The position numbers and the translations under genes are program-made. DNA of 42,584 nt from a virus. Location: positions 1 through 42,584 of IMG/VR virus record IMGVR_UViG_3300005468_000011. One strand, given 5' to 3'. How positions within the stretch are numbered: the stretch's first letter is position 1; each line of letters begins with the position of its first letter. Under the pieces are notes generated by a model. That model saw nothing but the letters and a program-made list of their open reading frames with translations. It was not told the origin of the DNA and did no database searches. Positions 13,252-22,430 of this stretch are shown piece by piece.

Positions 13252-14383
13252 GATCCGCTTAGGTTATAACTCGGTCCCTGCTAAAGCCAAAAAGCTGGTT
13301 CTGGAAGTATTCAATTCAGGGCAATTTTCACCGGGAATTAAGGTTCGGGAATTTGAGGAGAAATTCGCTGCTCTCCACAAAGCCAAACACGCCGTATTCG
13401 TTAATTCCGGAACCGACGCCCTGCGCCTTGGCCTCTTGGCGCTTAAAGAGAAGTACGCCTGGAAAGACGGGGATCTGGTAGCCGTTACCACCCAAACCTT
13501 TGTGGCGACCGTAAACGTCATCCTCCAATCTGGACTTACGCCTTTCTTCTACGATAACGGCAATCCTTGGAGCCTTGAGCATATTCTGAATACCTCTCCG
13601 GAGAAGCCGAACATCGTAGCTGTTATGCCTGTTCACCTTTTCGGGAAACCTTGTGATCCCCGCATTTACCAGACAGCCAAAGAGCGGGGCTGGAAAGTCC
13701 TGGAAGATTCCTGCGAAACCATCCTCAATCCGATCCGAGGAAACGTCTCTTGCCATTCCACCTACATGGCCCACCACTTAGTAACCGGAGTCGGCGGGTT
13801 TGTCCTTACTCATGACCATGAGATCGCAGATCTTATCCGCAGCTACGCCAACCATGGCCGAAACATCGCTTATCTTCCAGGCCACCGAACCCCGCCCCTT
13901 TCAAAACAGCTTCTTCAGAAACGCTTTCTCTTTGAAAGAAGCGGCTATTCCAGCCGGGGAACCGAGTTCGAAGCCGCGCTCGGCCTTTCGCAGCTTGACG
14001 ATTTACATGTAAACGTCCACAAAAGGCGCGAGGTGGCCGCCAAGCTGTGCAAGGCGCTCTGGCCCTGGTACGCAAAGTTTCAAATGGACGAACCCAATTT
14101 GCACCCCCGACATACCTTCATGATGTTTCCCATGATCGCTAAGGAGGGATACAGGTTCGACAAATACAAGTTCTGTCTGCACTTGGAAAAGCGCGGCATC
14201 GAAACCAGGGATTTAATGCCGATCACAAGCCAGCCCTCCTTTAAAGCGCTCGTTAAAGAGTCCGATTATCCCAGTTCCGACTACTCCAATAAGAACGGTT
14301 TTTACTTGCCCATCAATCCGGGCATGACCGATCGGGATATTGCCCAGATCCGACGAGCTTTCAAATCATATTTGCAAAAATAG
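13238..14383 (+). CDS. DegT-fold protein with Lys-to-His change; likely sugar 3-dehydratase (ColD/DdhC-like)
   Basis: The 381-residue protein has the DegT fold (N56-S-G-T-D near the phosphate site, E156-D157-S-C-E for the cofactor ring), but where the aminotransferase has S-F-Q-A-I-K-H it reads S174-T-Y-M-A-H179-H. His in place of the Lys is the hallmark of ColD and DdhC/RfbH, PLP/PMP-dependent 3-dehydratases that remove the 3-hydroxyl of 4-keto-6-deoxy sugar nucleotides and lead to 3,6-dideoxyhexoses. The AHH sequence resembles RfbH. Activity is inferred. It is coupled to the aminotransferase gene; no reductase partner is seen. Confidence 0.75.
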   Translation: MPLNKIRLGYNSVPAKAKKLVLEVFNSGQFSPGIKVREFEEKFAALHKAKHAVFVNSGTDALRLGLLALKEKYAWKDGDLVAVTTQTFVATVNVILQSGLTPFFYDNGNPWSLEHILNTSPEKPNIVAVMPVHLFGKPCDPRIYQTAKERGWKVLEDSCETILNPIRGNVSCHSTYMAHHLVTGVGGFVLTHDHEIADLIRSYANHGRNIAYLPGHRTPPLSKQLLQKRFLFERSGYSSRGTEFEAALGLSQLDDLHVNVHKRREVAAKLCKALWPWYAKFQMDEPNLHPRHTFMMFPMIAKEGYRFDKYKFCLHLEKRGIETRDLMPITSQPSFKALVKESDYPSSDYSNKNGFYLPINPGMTDRDIAQIRRAFKSYLQK

Positions 14384-14407
14384 CCAAAAGCGTGTATATA
14401 TAGCCAT

Positions 14408-14452
14408 CTCGGGCAAAGAGTAATCGATTTTCCGATTTTCTCTCTGCCCGAG
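14408..14452. other. Nested hairpin between sugar genes and packaging genes
   Basis: CTCGGGCA (14408-14415) pairs with TGCCCGAG (14445-14452), extended by a nearly perfect AAGAG/CTCTC stretch, with AATCG/CGATT inside. No T-run follows. It may attenuate transcription or stabilise RNA at this operon boundary. Confidence 0.5.
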
Positions 14453-14461
14453 GGAAATCGG

Positions 14462-14479
14462 CGGTCGCCACGGCGACCG
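14462..14479. other. Hairpin just before the packaging operon
   Basis: CGGTCGCC (14462-14469) and GGCGACCG (14472-14479) form an 8-bp perfect inverted repeat with two bases between. It lies six bases before the proposed TTG start at 14486, where a ribosome site would be expected. Confidence 0.5.
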
Positions 14480-14485
14480 ACCGTT

Positions 14486-15046
14486 TTGAAACGCGACGAT
14501 CTTGCTAAAGGCATCAATGATTCCTCCCGCCGGATCAAAATCCGTGGCCAGTACGCCGTTGTTCCCCTCAAATTTGATCAAGAAGGCCGGCCGGCGACCG
14601 AAACTACTATGGTCGTCAAAAGACTTACGCTTAATGACCTCCGGTTCCTGGCGCTCTGGCGCGAAACGGATTTTGCCGAAGACGTAAATGTTTTAGCCGA
14701 AAAAGCTAATCTAGACATAGACCGCGTCGAGCGGTTGATTAAAAAACTCTCCTGCTTCTCTCAAGAAAACGCCCGCGTCAAAGCCCTTTGCGAAATCCCA
14801 ACCCCCAACTGGATCAAAGCCAAACACGTCGAAAGCATCTACGGCGGAGCCAACGAAAAGCTCTGTGACGCCGACCAAAAGTCCCTCTCTGAACTCGCCA
14901 AGATCGAAGGGGCCTACAAGAACACCTCCACCGTAAACATGAACGTGACGCACTCCCTCCAGCTCCCTTCTTTATCGCCAGAGCAAGAAGCCGAACTAAA
15001 ACGGATAGGCGATTCCATCGCTACAACCGCCCAGGAGGCCGCATGA
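14486..15046 (+). CDS. Probable small terminase subunit, 186 aa
   Basis: The position directly before TerL and a central helical region (NVLAEKANLDIDRVERLIKKL, about 68-88 in two pieces) that can form a helix-turn-helix suggest the DNA-recognition subunit of the packaging motor. The sequence itself does not identify a family. The TTG start has no Shine-Dalgarno site and follows a hairpin, so the N-terminus is uncertain; an ATG near residue 42 is the alternative. Confidence 0.55.
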   Translation: MKRDDLAKGINDSSRRIKIRGQYAVVPLKFDQEGRPATETTMVVKRLTLNDLRFLALWRETDFAEDVNVLAEKANLDIDRVERLIKKLSCFSQENARVKALCEIPTPNWIKAKHVESIYGGANEKLCDADQKSLSELAKIEGAYKNTSTVNMNVTHSLQLPSLSPEQEAELKRIGDSIATTAQEAA

Positions 15047-15059
15047 CAGGTGATTCTCT

Positions 15060-16487
15060 GTGACCGATTCCTGGATTCTGGCGCAGACATCCTTAAAGTT
15101 CTTTACCACGCAATTTCTAGGGCTTAGCTGGCATTCTCATTACGAAGAATGGCGCGATCTCTTGGAAAAGTATAACCGCGTCTTGATTCAGGCTCCGCGC
15201 GGCAGCAGGAAAAGCTACTTTTTCTCGCTCACCTATCCCCTTTGGAAGATCATCCGTGGCAAAACAGATGTTCTCTTGGTGTCAGACTCCGAGGATCAAT
15301 CCCGAAAGAACCTTCGCATTATCCGGGACACCGTAGAATCAAATCCTTTCTTAGAACCCTTACGTCCATCCACCAAAGAACTTTGGGGAGTCGATCAAGC
15401 GCAGTTCCGTAACGGGACCATGATCAATACCATGGGATTTGGGACCAGTAAACGCGGCGAACATCCTCTCTTAATCCTAAACGACGATATTGAATCCGAA
15501 CGCAACAAGATGTCTAGAGAGGATAAGAACCGCATGTATTGGGCGGTTATTACCGGGATGGCCGTAAACGAGACCCAGCTCATTACCCTGGGAACCCCCC
15601 TGGAATTTGGCGACATCTTAGAGCAAGCCGAAAAGCGAAAACAGGAAGATGGGACGTTCATTTACAAGCAATGGAGTAAGCCCGTCTGGAACAACATGAT
15701 TGACCGGGTTAATCAATATCCGGATCTTTGGACAGACGCCCAGATTCGATTTAAGTTGGCCGAGATGGGCACGCTCGATTTTGCCCGAGAAATGATGCTC
15801 CAGCGCATTGACCCGGCGACGCAGCCGTTTAAAAAAGACTATGAAACGCTGTATTCCGAACTTCCCAACAATTTTGCTTTTACGGTGACAACGTGCGACC
15901 CCGCCTATACGGAGGGAGACGGCGACTATACCGCCATTATGACGACCAAGTTTACCCATGGGAATCATGCCTATATTGTCGAAGCGAAGAGGTTTCGGCG
16001 TGAAGATCCGGGGAAAATTGTGGATGAGCTGTTCAAAACCATCGCCATTCATAATCCGAATGCCGTGGGTATTCCAAAGAAAAAAGGCGAAGTGGTTTCC
16101 TACACGTTTAAGGAGCGTCGTATTCGAGACCAGCGCTACGACTTTAAGTATGTCGAACTTCCTGAAACCCAGGGGAAGGCATCCAAAGCTAGGGTCGGCG
16201 GCCTTGTTCCAAGGTGGGAAGCTAGAACCATTCATGTCCATAAGAACATGACGGATTTGCTCAATGAGTTTTACCAGTTTCGCTTGGATGATTCTCATGC
16301 AAACGACGATATGTTGGACGCTCTAGCCCATTGTTTCAATTCTGAGATGGTTGCGCCAAATTCAGGAAAGCAAAACGTCCAGAACCCGGAAACCTCTAGG
16401 GTAGGCCGTGCCTTTTACCGGGTCGGGAACGCTCAAACCTCCGTTGAAGCCGGAGCCAAAGCCATTCTTCTAGGGTTAGCCGCATGA
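15060..16487 (+). CDS. terL: Terminase large subunit
   Basis: The ATPase-nuclease motor that packages DNA, 475 residues. The ATPase has a Walker A variant A45-P-R-G-S-R-K-S52, Walker B L138-I-L-N-D-D and the coupling motif TLGTP at 176-180. The RNase H-like nuclease starts with D280 (TCDPAYTEGDGDYTA) and ends with the acidic cluster ANDDMLDALAH near residue 410. A GTG start with AGGTG upstream is used. The stop overlaps the start of a small zinc-ribbon gene by ATGA. Length and order fit a complete enzyme. Confidence 0.95.
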   Translation: MTDSWILAQTSLKFFTTQFLGLSWHSHYEEWRDLLEKYNRVLIQAPRGSRKSYFFSLTYPLWKIIRGKTDVLLVSDSEDQSRKNLRIIRDTVESNPFLEPLRPSTKELWGVDQAQFRNGTMINTMGFGTSKRGEHPLLILNDDIESERNKMSREDKNRMYWAVITGMAVNETQLITLGTPLEFGDILEQAEKRKQEDGTFIYKQWSKPVWNNMIDRVNQYPDLWTDAQIRFKLAEMGTLDFAREMMLQRIDPATQPFKKDYETLYSELPNNFAFTVTTCDPAYTEGDGDYTAIMTTKFTHGNHAYIVEAKRFRREDPGKIVDELFKTIAIHNPNAVGIPKKKGEVVSYTFKERRIRDQRYDFKYVELPETQGKASKARVGGLVPRWEARTIHVHKNMTDLLNEFYQFRLDDSHANDDMLDALAHCFNSEMVAPNSGKQNVQNPETSRVGRAFYRVGNAQTSVEAGAKAILLGLAA

Positions 16488-16663
16488 AAGGTTTCCAAAA
16501 TCGGCAGATGCAGATGGAGGTCGCTCCTCCTGTTCCTAAGGAACCTCTGTTCCCCAAGAATTTAAGCTGTTCTTTCTGTGCAAATGACGCGGACGTAATC
16601 TGGAAAGGCACAACCCTTTGTAAGGGGTGTCTTAGTGAAAAAACGCGAACGGGAGGACTTTAA
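16484..16663 (+). CDS. Zinc-ribbon protein, 59 aa
   Basis: One zinc ribbon, C29-x2-C32 and C46-x2-C49, follows a Pro-rich N-terminal half. It is coupled to terL by ATGA and ends one base before the next gene. A role in packaging or regulation can only be guessed from position. Confidence 0.65.
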   Translation: MKGFQNRQMQMEVAPPVPKEPLFPKNLSCSFCANDADVIWKGTTLCKGCLSEKTRTGGL

Positions 16664-16897
16664 ATGAAAGGCATAAAAGCAACCCAGGATAATCTTGAAC
16701 CGCAAGGATCGTTCGATCTGCCGGCGACAGGGCCAGCCTTACGGATCGTCACGCAGGATGGCCGAAATCCAGAGAATAGGAACATCCCGATTACTAATCG
16801 GACGGATCATTCCAGCAAAGAAAGTACGAGCATGGGTCAATCCACGTCGCCGTCTCCGGAAATCGGGAAGATAGGTAACGGGCCTACGTCTAAATGA
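16664..16897 (+). CDS. Hypothetical protein, 77 aa
   Basis: A polar, probably disordered protein rich in Ser, Pro, Asn and Gly. GGAGGAC five bases before the ATG gives strong initiation. It is coupled to the next gene by ATGA. Located between terminase and portal; function unknown. Confidence 0.6.
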   Translation: MKGIKATQDNLEPQGSFDLPATGPALRIVTQDGRNPENRNIPITNRTDHSSKESTSMGQSTSPSPEIGKIGNGPTSK

Positions 16898-17130
16898 AAA
16901 AGAAGCCAGTTCCTAAGAAGAAACCAGTACCGAAAAAGAAGGAGGTCCGTATGCCGAAGATTTTCCCAGGCAAGAAAGAAGAACCGTACGTTCCGGCAGA
17001 AGAAAAGCCAGCGTTGAAAGAAACGCCAAAAGAGGTCCCCGCTGAAGGTCGTTGCAAGACGCCGGGATGCCATGAACCGTTGGCTCCTGATCAACCGAAC
17101 GTGTGTGTTCTTCATACGCGGAGAAACTAG
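16894..17130 (+). CDS. Lys/Pro-rich protein with Cys/His motif, 78 aa
   Basis: The N-terminus is a repeated KKKPVPKKKPVPKKK, strongly basic. The C-terminus holds CKTPGCHEPL ... NVCVLH, a likely zinc site. This could bind DNA or another charged partner near the portal. Function unknown. Confidence 0.6.
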   Translation: MKKKPVPKKKPVPKKKEVRMPKIFPGKKEEPYVPAEEKPALKETPKEVPAEGRCKTPGCHEPLAPDQPNVCVLHTRRN

Positions 17131-17133
17131 CGA

Positions 17134-19248
17134 GTGGAAACCAATCAGCTGCGCCCCGCACCCATAGCGAACCCGCAAGATAGTCCTCTGGCGGCCGGCC
17201 GTAAGGCCGACCTTCTCCGCTACGTCCAGAGCTTCTATCGGCGCAGCTGGGATTGGCGAAGCCAGCGGTTTCATTCCAAATGGGACAGAAACGATCGGGA
17301 TTACAATTCCATCTACGATCCCCAGCGGGCGGCATCTAAGGAGCCTTGGCAGGAGAAGATCCATACGGGATTGACCGTCCAGAACATCGAAGTCATCCAT
17401 TCCCAAATCTACAAAACGATGATGGCTCCGAAACCCTGCGTTCAAACCGTAGCGGGGCCGGCCGGGGATGATCTTCAGGCGAGGTTAATGCAAGACGTTG
17501 TAGCCGACCAGTTCGCTAAAGCCAAGTTCGACATTGCTTTCTATGACACCTCTAAAGAAGCCGTCAAATACGGCGATGGGTTCATGAAGCTGTATTGGGA
17601 AAAGATTGAAGATGCCCGCCGTAGGAGAGTGCCCGTCCAGCAGACCCCGCAACAGCAAATCGACACCATGCCTCCCGAAGCTTTGGCTGGCCAAGCGCCT
17701 ATCCCCCCGCCGGGAATCAACGGTTTCCAGATGCAGAATACCACGGTCCTCTTAAAGGACCAGTTGTGCGCCAAGTACATCCATATCCGAGACGTTTTCC
17801 CGGAACCCAATACGACTTCTTGGGATAAAGGCATCCACCGCGACAAAATCACCTACGGGGAAATCGTTAAGAACATTTTGGCCGGAGCCTTCTTTGATGT
17901 GCGCGGGGACTTGGACAATGTGACGGAAGGCCAGAACTTCGAATCCGATTTGCAGATCATCAAGCAGGAATTGGGCTATTTCGATACCCACCGCGAGATG
18001 TCGAAGTTCGAAAAGCCACATACGGTCTGGGAACTGTTCTGTCCGATCCCGCGCAAATGGATTGAATTCGATATCCCGGAAGGCGATGATGCCGAGATTC
18101 TTGTCCCGGCTAAGGTGATGGTTGCTTCTAGCGTTGCCCTTTTGACCTCCGAGGAAAACACGAATTTTGATGGGGAATGGCCAGTCAAGAAGTGTCCTTA
18201 CATCCGTTCTGGCCAAACCTACGATATCGGCGTCTGCGACTTGATCGGAGACGATCAGGCCCTTTCCAACGAGATCGTAAGTATGCGGATCGATAATCTG
18301 AACTTGATCTTAAATAAGGGCATCGCCGTAAACGAAACCGGACTTGTGAACGCCGAACAGGATTTGGCTTCGAAACCCGGATGGGTTCTGAGGTTTAAGG
18401 GACTTGTCACCAATATCCGCGATTATTTCTTGCCCATTGAGTTTGGAGATGTCACCTCCGGAGCCTACCGGGAAACCATTGAAGTAGGCCTCCGAGTCCA
18501 GGAAAAGACCGGGGCAAACAAAGTGACTTTGGGGACTTCCAGCCAAGTGACCGATACCAATCAAACCCTGGGCGGGATGGAACTTCTAAAGCAGATGTTT
18601 AACGAGCGGGTTGCGGCCCTGGGCATGGTCATTGAATCCAGCTTTTTAGTGGAATGCGCCCGCATGACCTATGGCCTTATCTATCAGCGGTTCGGAGATG
18701 ATCCGGAGGGCTTAAAGTACATCCTGGGGGAAGAACCTGTTCAGATCGGGATGATTCCGGCTCCTCCTCCCCCGCCGCCTCCTCCCGGGATGCCTCCTTT
18801 GCCGCAAGCGCCCGATCAACCGCACATGGTCCCGCGCTACCTGGCTTTCGCCTTTGTTCCGCCGGAGGTCGTCAACAACGCTTATATCTACAAACCCATG
18901 GGCATTTTCAGCATGGAAAATAAGGTCGTTAAATCCGCCCAGATCATGGACATGATCAAAATGAATATGGGCAATCCCGGTTTTGATCAGCAGCAGGCAT
19001 CGAAATACTTGGCGGTTGAAGTCCAGGGAATTAACGAAGCCGAAAAATGGTTCCGGCCGGTCCCCATGATCCCGATGGCGGCCATCCCTCCGGAAATCTT
19101 GCCCATGGTCATGCAGAACATGAACGGGGGTGGAGGTGGGAATGCCCCTACCCTTAAGAATACCCCCGGCATGAAAAGCGGTGCGAACGGAAACGGGGCT
19201 ACTTTCTCTCCACCAAACCCCATCAATCGTCAGCCGGTGATTGCATGA
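17134..19248 (+). CDS. Portal protein, 704 aa
   Basis: By order (TerL, portal, scaffold, capsid), size and composition this is the dodecameric portal through which DNA enters the head. The N-terminal part (RRSWDWRSQRFHSKWDRN) and the central segment with QALSNEIVSMRIDNLNLILN are typical of large podovirus portals. A Pro-run (PAPPPPPPPP) near residue 547 and a Gly-rich, low-complexity C-terminus follow. GTG start; GGAG is about ten bases upstream. The stop overlaps the next gene by ATGA. Confidence 0.85.
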   Translation: METNQLRPAPIANPQDSPLAAGRKADLLRYVQSFYRRSWDWRSQRFHSKWDRNDRDYNSIYDPQRAASKEPWQEKIHTGLTVQNIEVIHSQIYKTMMAPKPCVQTVAGPAGDDLQARLMQDVVADQFAKAKFDIAFYDTSKEAVKYGDGFMKLYWEKIEDARRRRVPVQQTPQQQIDTMPPEALAGQAPIPPPGINGFQMQNTTVLLKDQLCAKYIHIRDVFPEPNTTSWDKGIHRDKITYGEIVKNILAGAFFDVRGDLDNVTEGQNFESDLQIIKQELGYFDTHREMSKFEKPHTVWELFCPIPRKWIEFDIPEGDDAEILVPAKVMVASSVALLTSEENTNFDGEWPVKKCPYIRSGQTYDIGVCDLIGDDQALSNEIVSMRIDNLNLILNKGIAVNETGLVNAEQDLASKPGWVLRFKGLVTNIRDYFLPIEFGDVTSGAYRETIEVGLRVQEKTGANKVTLGTSSQVTDTNQTLGGMELLKQMFNERVAALGMVIESSFLVECARMTYGLIYQRFGDDPEGLKYILGEEPVQIGMIPAPPPPPPPPGMPPLPQAPDQPHMVPRYLAFAFVPPEVVNNAYIYKPMGIFSMENKVVKSAQIMDMIKMNMGNPGFDQQQASKYLAVEVQGINEAEKWFRPVPMIPMAAIPPEILPMVMQNMNGGGGGNAPTLKNTPGMKSGANGNGATFSPPNPINRQPVIA

Positions 19249-19385
19249 GTGCTGAAACAATTATGAGGGTTTGTCCTAAATGCTTTTCAGACAAAGTTGT
19301 TATAAGCGCGGATACGAACGACCCATTTAATCGGAGATGTTTTTGCCTTAATGAGAATTGTAAATGGAAATGGATAGTTGAATGA
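19245..19385 (+). CDS. Zinc-ribbon protein, 46 aa
   Basis: It has C10-x2-C13 and a second cluster C32-F-C34-x4-C39 with aromatic residues after it (KWKWIVE). ATGA overlaps tie it to the portal gene upstream and to the next gene downstream. Role unknown. Confidence 0.65.
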   Translation: MSAETIMRVCPKCFSDKVVISADTNDPFNRRCFCLNENCKWKWIVE

Positions 19386-19729
19386 AGAAATATCTCGTAA
19401 GACGGTTCAATGAAATCTTTAATCCCAGCCAATTTCAACAGTTGGACGTTTACGGGGTCTTATCGGCCCTTCAGGATCAGATGGTTTTAAAGAAGTGGCT
19501 GTATGAAGTTCTCCAGGAAATTAAGAACCTCAATATGTCGATTGATCGAGGGCTCGTGTCCGGGAAACTTTATGACATCAATGATTTGAGTGCGAAAAGG
19601 AAGGCTCTGCAAGGAATCCTAGAGTCAGCCTTGAGCATTCATCGAGAAGTGCGGAGGGGACCGAGGCCCAATCCGTCTAAAGGTGAAGAATACGACCTTG
19701 AAAACGTGACGTTTAGGCCTTCCGTATAG
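19382..19729 (+). CDS. Hypothetical protein, 115 aa
   Basis: A helical basic protein located between portal and scaffold. The location suggests a role in head assembly, but no family is recognised. Start overlaps the upstream stop. Confidence 0.65.
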   Translation: MKKYLVRRFNEIFNPSQFQQLDVYGVLSALQDQMVLKKWLYEVLQEIKNLNMSIDRGLVSGKLYDINDLSAKRKALQGILESALSIHREVRRGPRPNPSKGEEYDLENVTFRPSV

Positions 19730-19777
19730 ATGTGGTCTACAACCCCCGAATAGGGCAGGCGGACCAAAAGGAGAATT

Positions 19778-20761
19778 ATGGCAATTGAAACACCGTTAAC
19801 CGTCAACGCAGATCCGGCTGAATTACCGCCGTCGGCACAACCGCAAGTTCAGGGCAACATTCTCGAGATGGAAGCCCAGATCAAAGCGGCGTCGGACGCG
19901 GCTCAAGCCAGAGGCGAAGATCCGTCGAAACTCCCCATTGGAGTTTTGGCCCAAGACGTTCCGAATGTTCCAAAGAAGTTTGTTCAACCGACAGGGGAAG
20001 TGGACGTTGAGAAGCTAAAGGCTTCCACCGAGCGACTTAATGAGGAAATCCAGAAGAAAGAAGCGGCGCAGAAAAGCGTCGAAGATTACCTTCAAGCTCA
20101 AAAGAAATTCCGGGATATGCCGAATGCGGAGAAACTGGCTCAAGCCAACATGCGTCAAGCTATCCCGCCGGCAGCGCCTATCATCCAGGAGGTTGCCCCG
20201 CCGGCCTTAACGCGAGCCCAGATTGAGGCTCAGATTAACGCCGACATTCAGGCCAATCCGGCGGCGACCGTCGCCAACTTGATCGACATCATGTTCGAAC
20301 AAAAGTTCGGACAGAAAATCAAGCCTTTGGAGGAAGGGATTCAATCCACTCTCCAAAGAGAACGCGATGACGCCGTAAGGGCGAACTTAAAGGCGTTGGC
20401 GGACAAAGATCCTCGGATTTTAAATCAAGAGGTCTTTGACGCCGTGAACGCAAAACTCGCTTCTGATCCGGAACTCTGGAAACTCAAGAATCCTCATAAA
20501 GCCGCTTGGTTGGAAGTCAAGGATGAGATGCGACTAGGAGATGTTCCACAAGGAACATCAGCACAACCTAGCAGGCCGCTTAGCCCGATTTTGGGCGGCG
20601 GTACCCCTCCTCCTCCCATGTCGTCAGCGTCAGGCGTTGTCAATTACGATTCCGTCTCTATGGCATTGGGTCAAGCCAATCTCAAAGACAAATCGCAAGC
20701 CGACAACCTTGAAAAAGCCGTCAAAGCCCTGGCCGATCAGGAATGGAAAACGGCCCGTTGA
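19778..20761 (+). CDS. Probable capsid scaffold protein, 327 aa
   Basis: A charged, largely helical protein with coiled-coil stretches (about 70-115), Ala/Pro-rich linkers and a helical C-terminus, placed directly before the major capsid gene. These are the marks of scaffolds that guide procapsid assembly and then leave. AAGGAG six bases before the ATG supports the start. Identity rests on position and composition. Confidence 0.75.
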   Translation: MAIETPLTVNADPAELPPSAQPQVQGNILEMEAQIKAASDAAQARGEDPSKLPIGVLAQDVPNVPKKFVQPTGEVDVEKLKASTERLNEEIQKKEAAQKSVEDYLQAQKKFRDMPNAEKLAQANMRQAIPPAAPIIQEVAPPALTRAQIEAQINADIQANPAATVANLIDIMFEQKFGQKIKPLEEGIQSTLQRERDDAVRANLKALADKDPRILNQEVFDAVNAKLASDPELWKLKNPHKAAWLEVKDEMRLGDVPQGTSAQPSRPLSPILGGGTPPPPMSSASGVVNYDSVSMALGQANLKDKSQADNLEKAVKALADQEWKTAR

Positions 20762-20807
20762 GTTGTCCGTCCGCTTAGAAAATGATGTGCGGTTTTAGAG
20801 TGTAACT

Positions 20808-21851
20808 ATGGCTAATACGAATACAACGACTACAGTCCTGAACAACCTTCTTCCGGCGTATTTCAGCTCGAAGATGATGGTCAGGCTTGAGCCGAATACT
20901 CCCTTGGTGGAATTCGCTCAAAGAGACGATATCCCGATGCGATCCGGCAAGACGGCCACCTTCAATGGATGGACCTCCTTGGCGGCCGCTTCGGTAACTC
21001 TCTCGGAAGGCGCGGCGAACTCGCTTCCCGCTCTTTCGTCTCGCAAAGTGGTAGCGACGATTGCTCAGTACGGTCGCGGGGTGATTCTCACCGACTTGGC
21101 TCAGGCAACGTCTTTCTTTGATGCGGTCAATGGCGCTATGGATGTCCTCACGGATTCCGGAGCCAAGACTGTGGAAAGAATCTGCCAGATGGGTATCTAC
21201 AAAAACGACATTGCGGCCAATCAAAGCACGACTGGCCTTTTGTCGGCGTATATGACTTCGCAAGCTTCGGGATTCTGCGCTGTGACTGGAAACTCCAATG
21301 CTTCTAACTTACAGTTCCAGTTCCCGACGATCTTCGCGGCGTCCGTAGGATTCTTGTCGGCCATCAATGCGGCGGCTCCTAGCATCTCGGCTCAACTCTC
21401 GGTGTTCTCCGTCCGTAAGACGGCCACAACCCTGAGAGGCAAAGATGCTCGACCGTTTGCGGATGGCTACTATGTCGGATACGCGCACCCGAATGCTCTG
21501 CATTCCTTACGCAAAGATCCGACCTGGGCGATCTGGAATCAATACGGCAGCGCCAAAGAGACGATGTACGTGGGCGAAGTCGGGCGTGTTGAGAAAGTCA
21601 GATTCATTGACTCCACACTCGCGCCCAGATATGCTTCCGCCGCACATAGTATGTCGATGGTATTTATCTTCGGACAACAGGCGTTCGGGCTCACAAGCTT
21701 GGACGGCATGGTCAAGATGATGATTGCCAGAGGCGCGGATAAGACCGATCCTTGGGATCAGGTAACGCCGGTAACCTACAAACTGTGGGCGGCTGCGGTT
21801 TGTCTGAACCCGTCGGCGGGTCGTTTGTTAGTCGTCGCAGAAAAGCTCTAA
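20808..21851 (+). CDS. Major capsid protein, N4-gp56 family
   Basis: A 347-residue HK97-fold capsid protein of the N4-gp56 type. The beginning (NNLLPAYFSSKMMVRLEPNTPLVEFA), the central VATIAQYGRGVILTDLAQ and the C-terminal TYKLWAAAVCLNP regions are typical. It would form the icosahedral shell. The ribosome site is weak although high expression is expected; the gene may rely on a local promoter or abundant mRNA. It follows the scaffold at once. Confidence 0.9.
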   Translation: MANTNTTTTVLNNLLPAYFSSKMMVRLEPNTPLVEFAQRDDIPMRSGKTATFNGWTSLAAASVTLSEGAANSLPALSSRKVVATIAQYGRGVILTDLAQATSFFDAVNGAMDVLTDSGAKTVERICQMGIYKNDIAANQSTTGLLSAYMTSQASGFCAVTGNSNASNLQFQFPTIFAASVGFLSAINAAAPSISAQLSVFSVRKTATTLRGKDARPFADGYYVGYAHPNALHSLRKDPTWAIWNQYGSAKETMYVGEVGRVEKVRFIDSTLAPRYASAAHSMSMVFIFGQQAFGLTSLDGMVKMMIARGADKTDPWDQVTPVTYKLWAAAVCLNPSAGRLLVVAEKL

Positions 21852-21854
21852 ATA

Positions 21855-22430
21855 ATGGCGTTTGAGGCTCCCGTAGAGATCATCACTCACGAGGTGAAAC
21901 CCTCTACGGGGCCTTTGCGTCTTATGCTGGGCGGAAGGGATCAACGATTAGAGGGCTGGACCAATGTGGATCTCCACGAAGGACAAAACGTGGACATCAG
22001 GGCCGATATTTCAGATTTACGGGCTGTCTGTAGAGATGGGTCTGTTCTGGAGCTTTATTGCTCACATTGCCTCGAACACTTCCCGCACCCAAGAACGCTG
22101 TCGGTATTAAAAGAATGGTATCGGGTTCTTCAACCCGGCGGCCAGATCTATATTTCCGTCCCTGATTTCGACGCGATGGTCAAACTCTATAACAAGATGG
22201 GCGTCTTGGTTCCGTTGATCCGAAATATGCTGTGTGGCGATCAAGGATACGACTTGGCTTTTCATTACAACCTCTTCACATATGCGACTCTCGCGGCCCT
22301 TTGTGTAGAGGCTGGCTTTAGGGATGTCAAACGTCTGGATCGGATGCCTTACGGTCTCCTGGATTGCTCGGCTCTCGTGGACACCGTCACAGATATGCCG
22401 ATTTCGCTTTCCATCAAGGCCATCCGATGA
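21855..22430 (+). CDS. SAM-dependent methyltransferase, 191 aa
   Basis: A class I methyltransferase: motif I is L23-M-L-G-G27, the acidic residue after it is D39, and the later region Y68-CSHCLEHF then L92-Q-P-G-G96 matches Methyltransf_11-type proteins. Targets in this family include sugars and lipids. Because glycosyltransferase genes follow directly, O-methylation of a glycan is the most likely role. The start lies three bases after the capsid gene and the stop overlaps the next gene by ATGA. Confidence 0.8.
   Translation: MAFEAPVEIITHEVKPSTGPLRLMLGGRDQRLEGWTNVDLHEGQNVDIRADISDLRAVCRDGSVLELYCSHCLEHFPHPRTLSVLKEWYRVLQPGGQIYISVPDFDAMVKLYNKMGVLVPLIRNMLCGDQGYDLAFHYNLFTYATLAALCVEAGFRDVKRLDRMPYGLLDCSALVDTVTDMPISLSIKAIR

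Noticed and set aside
15618-16298. 226-codon minus-strand frame inside terL
   Set aside because: It lies antisense to a clearly conserved terminase; no motif or ribosome site.
16837-17445. 202-codon minus-strand frame across the Lys-rich gene and portal start
   Set aside because: Antisense shadow of a GC-rich coding region, with no recognisable domain.
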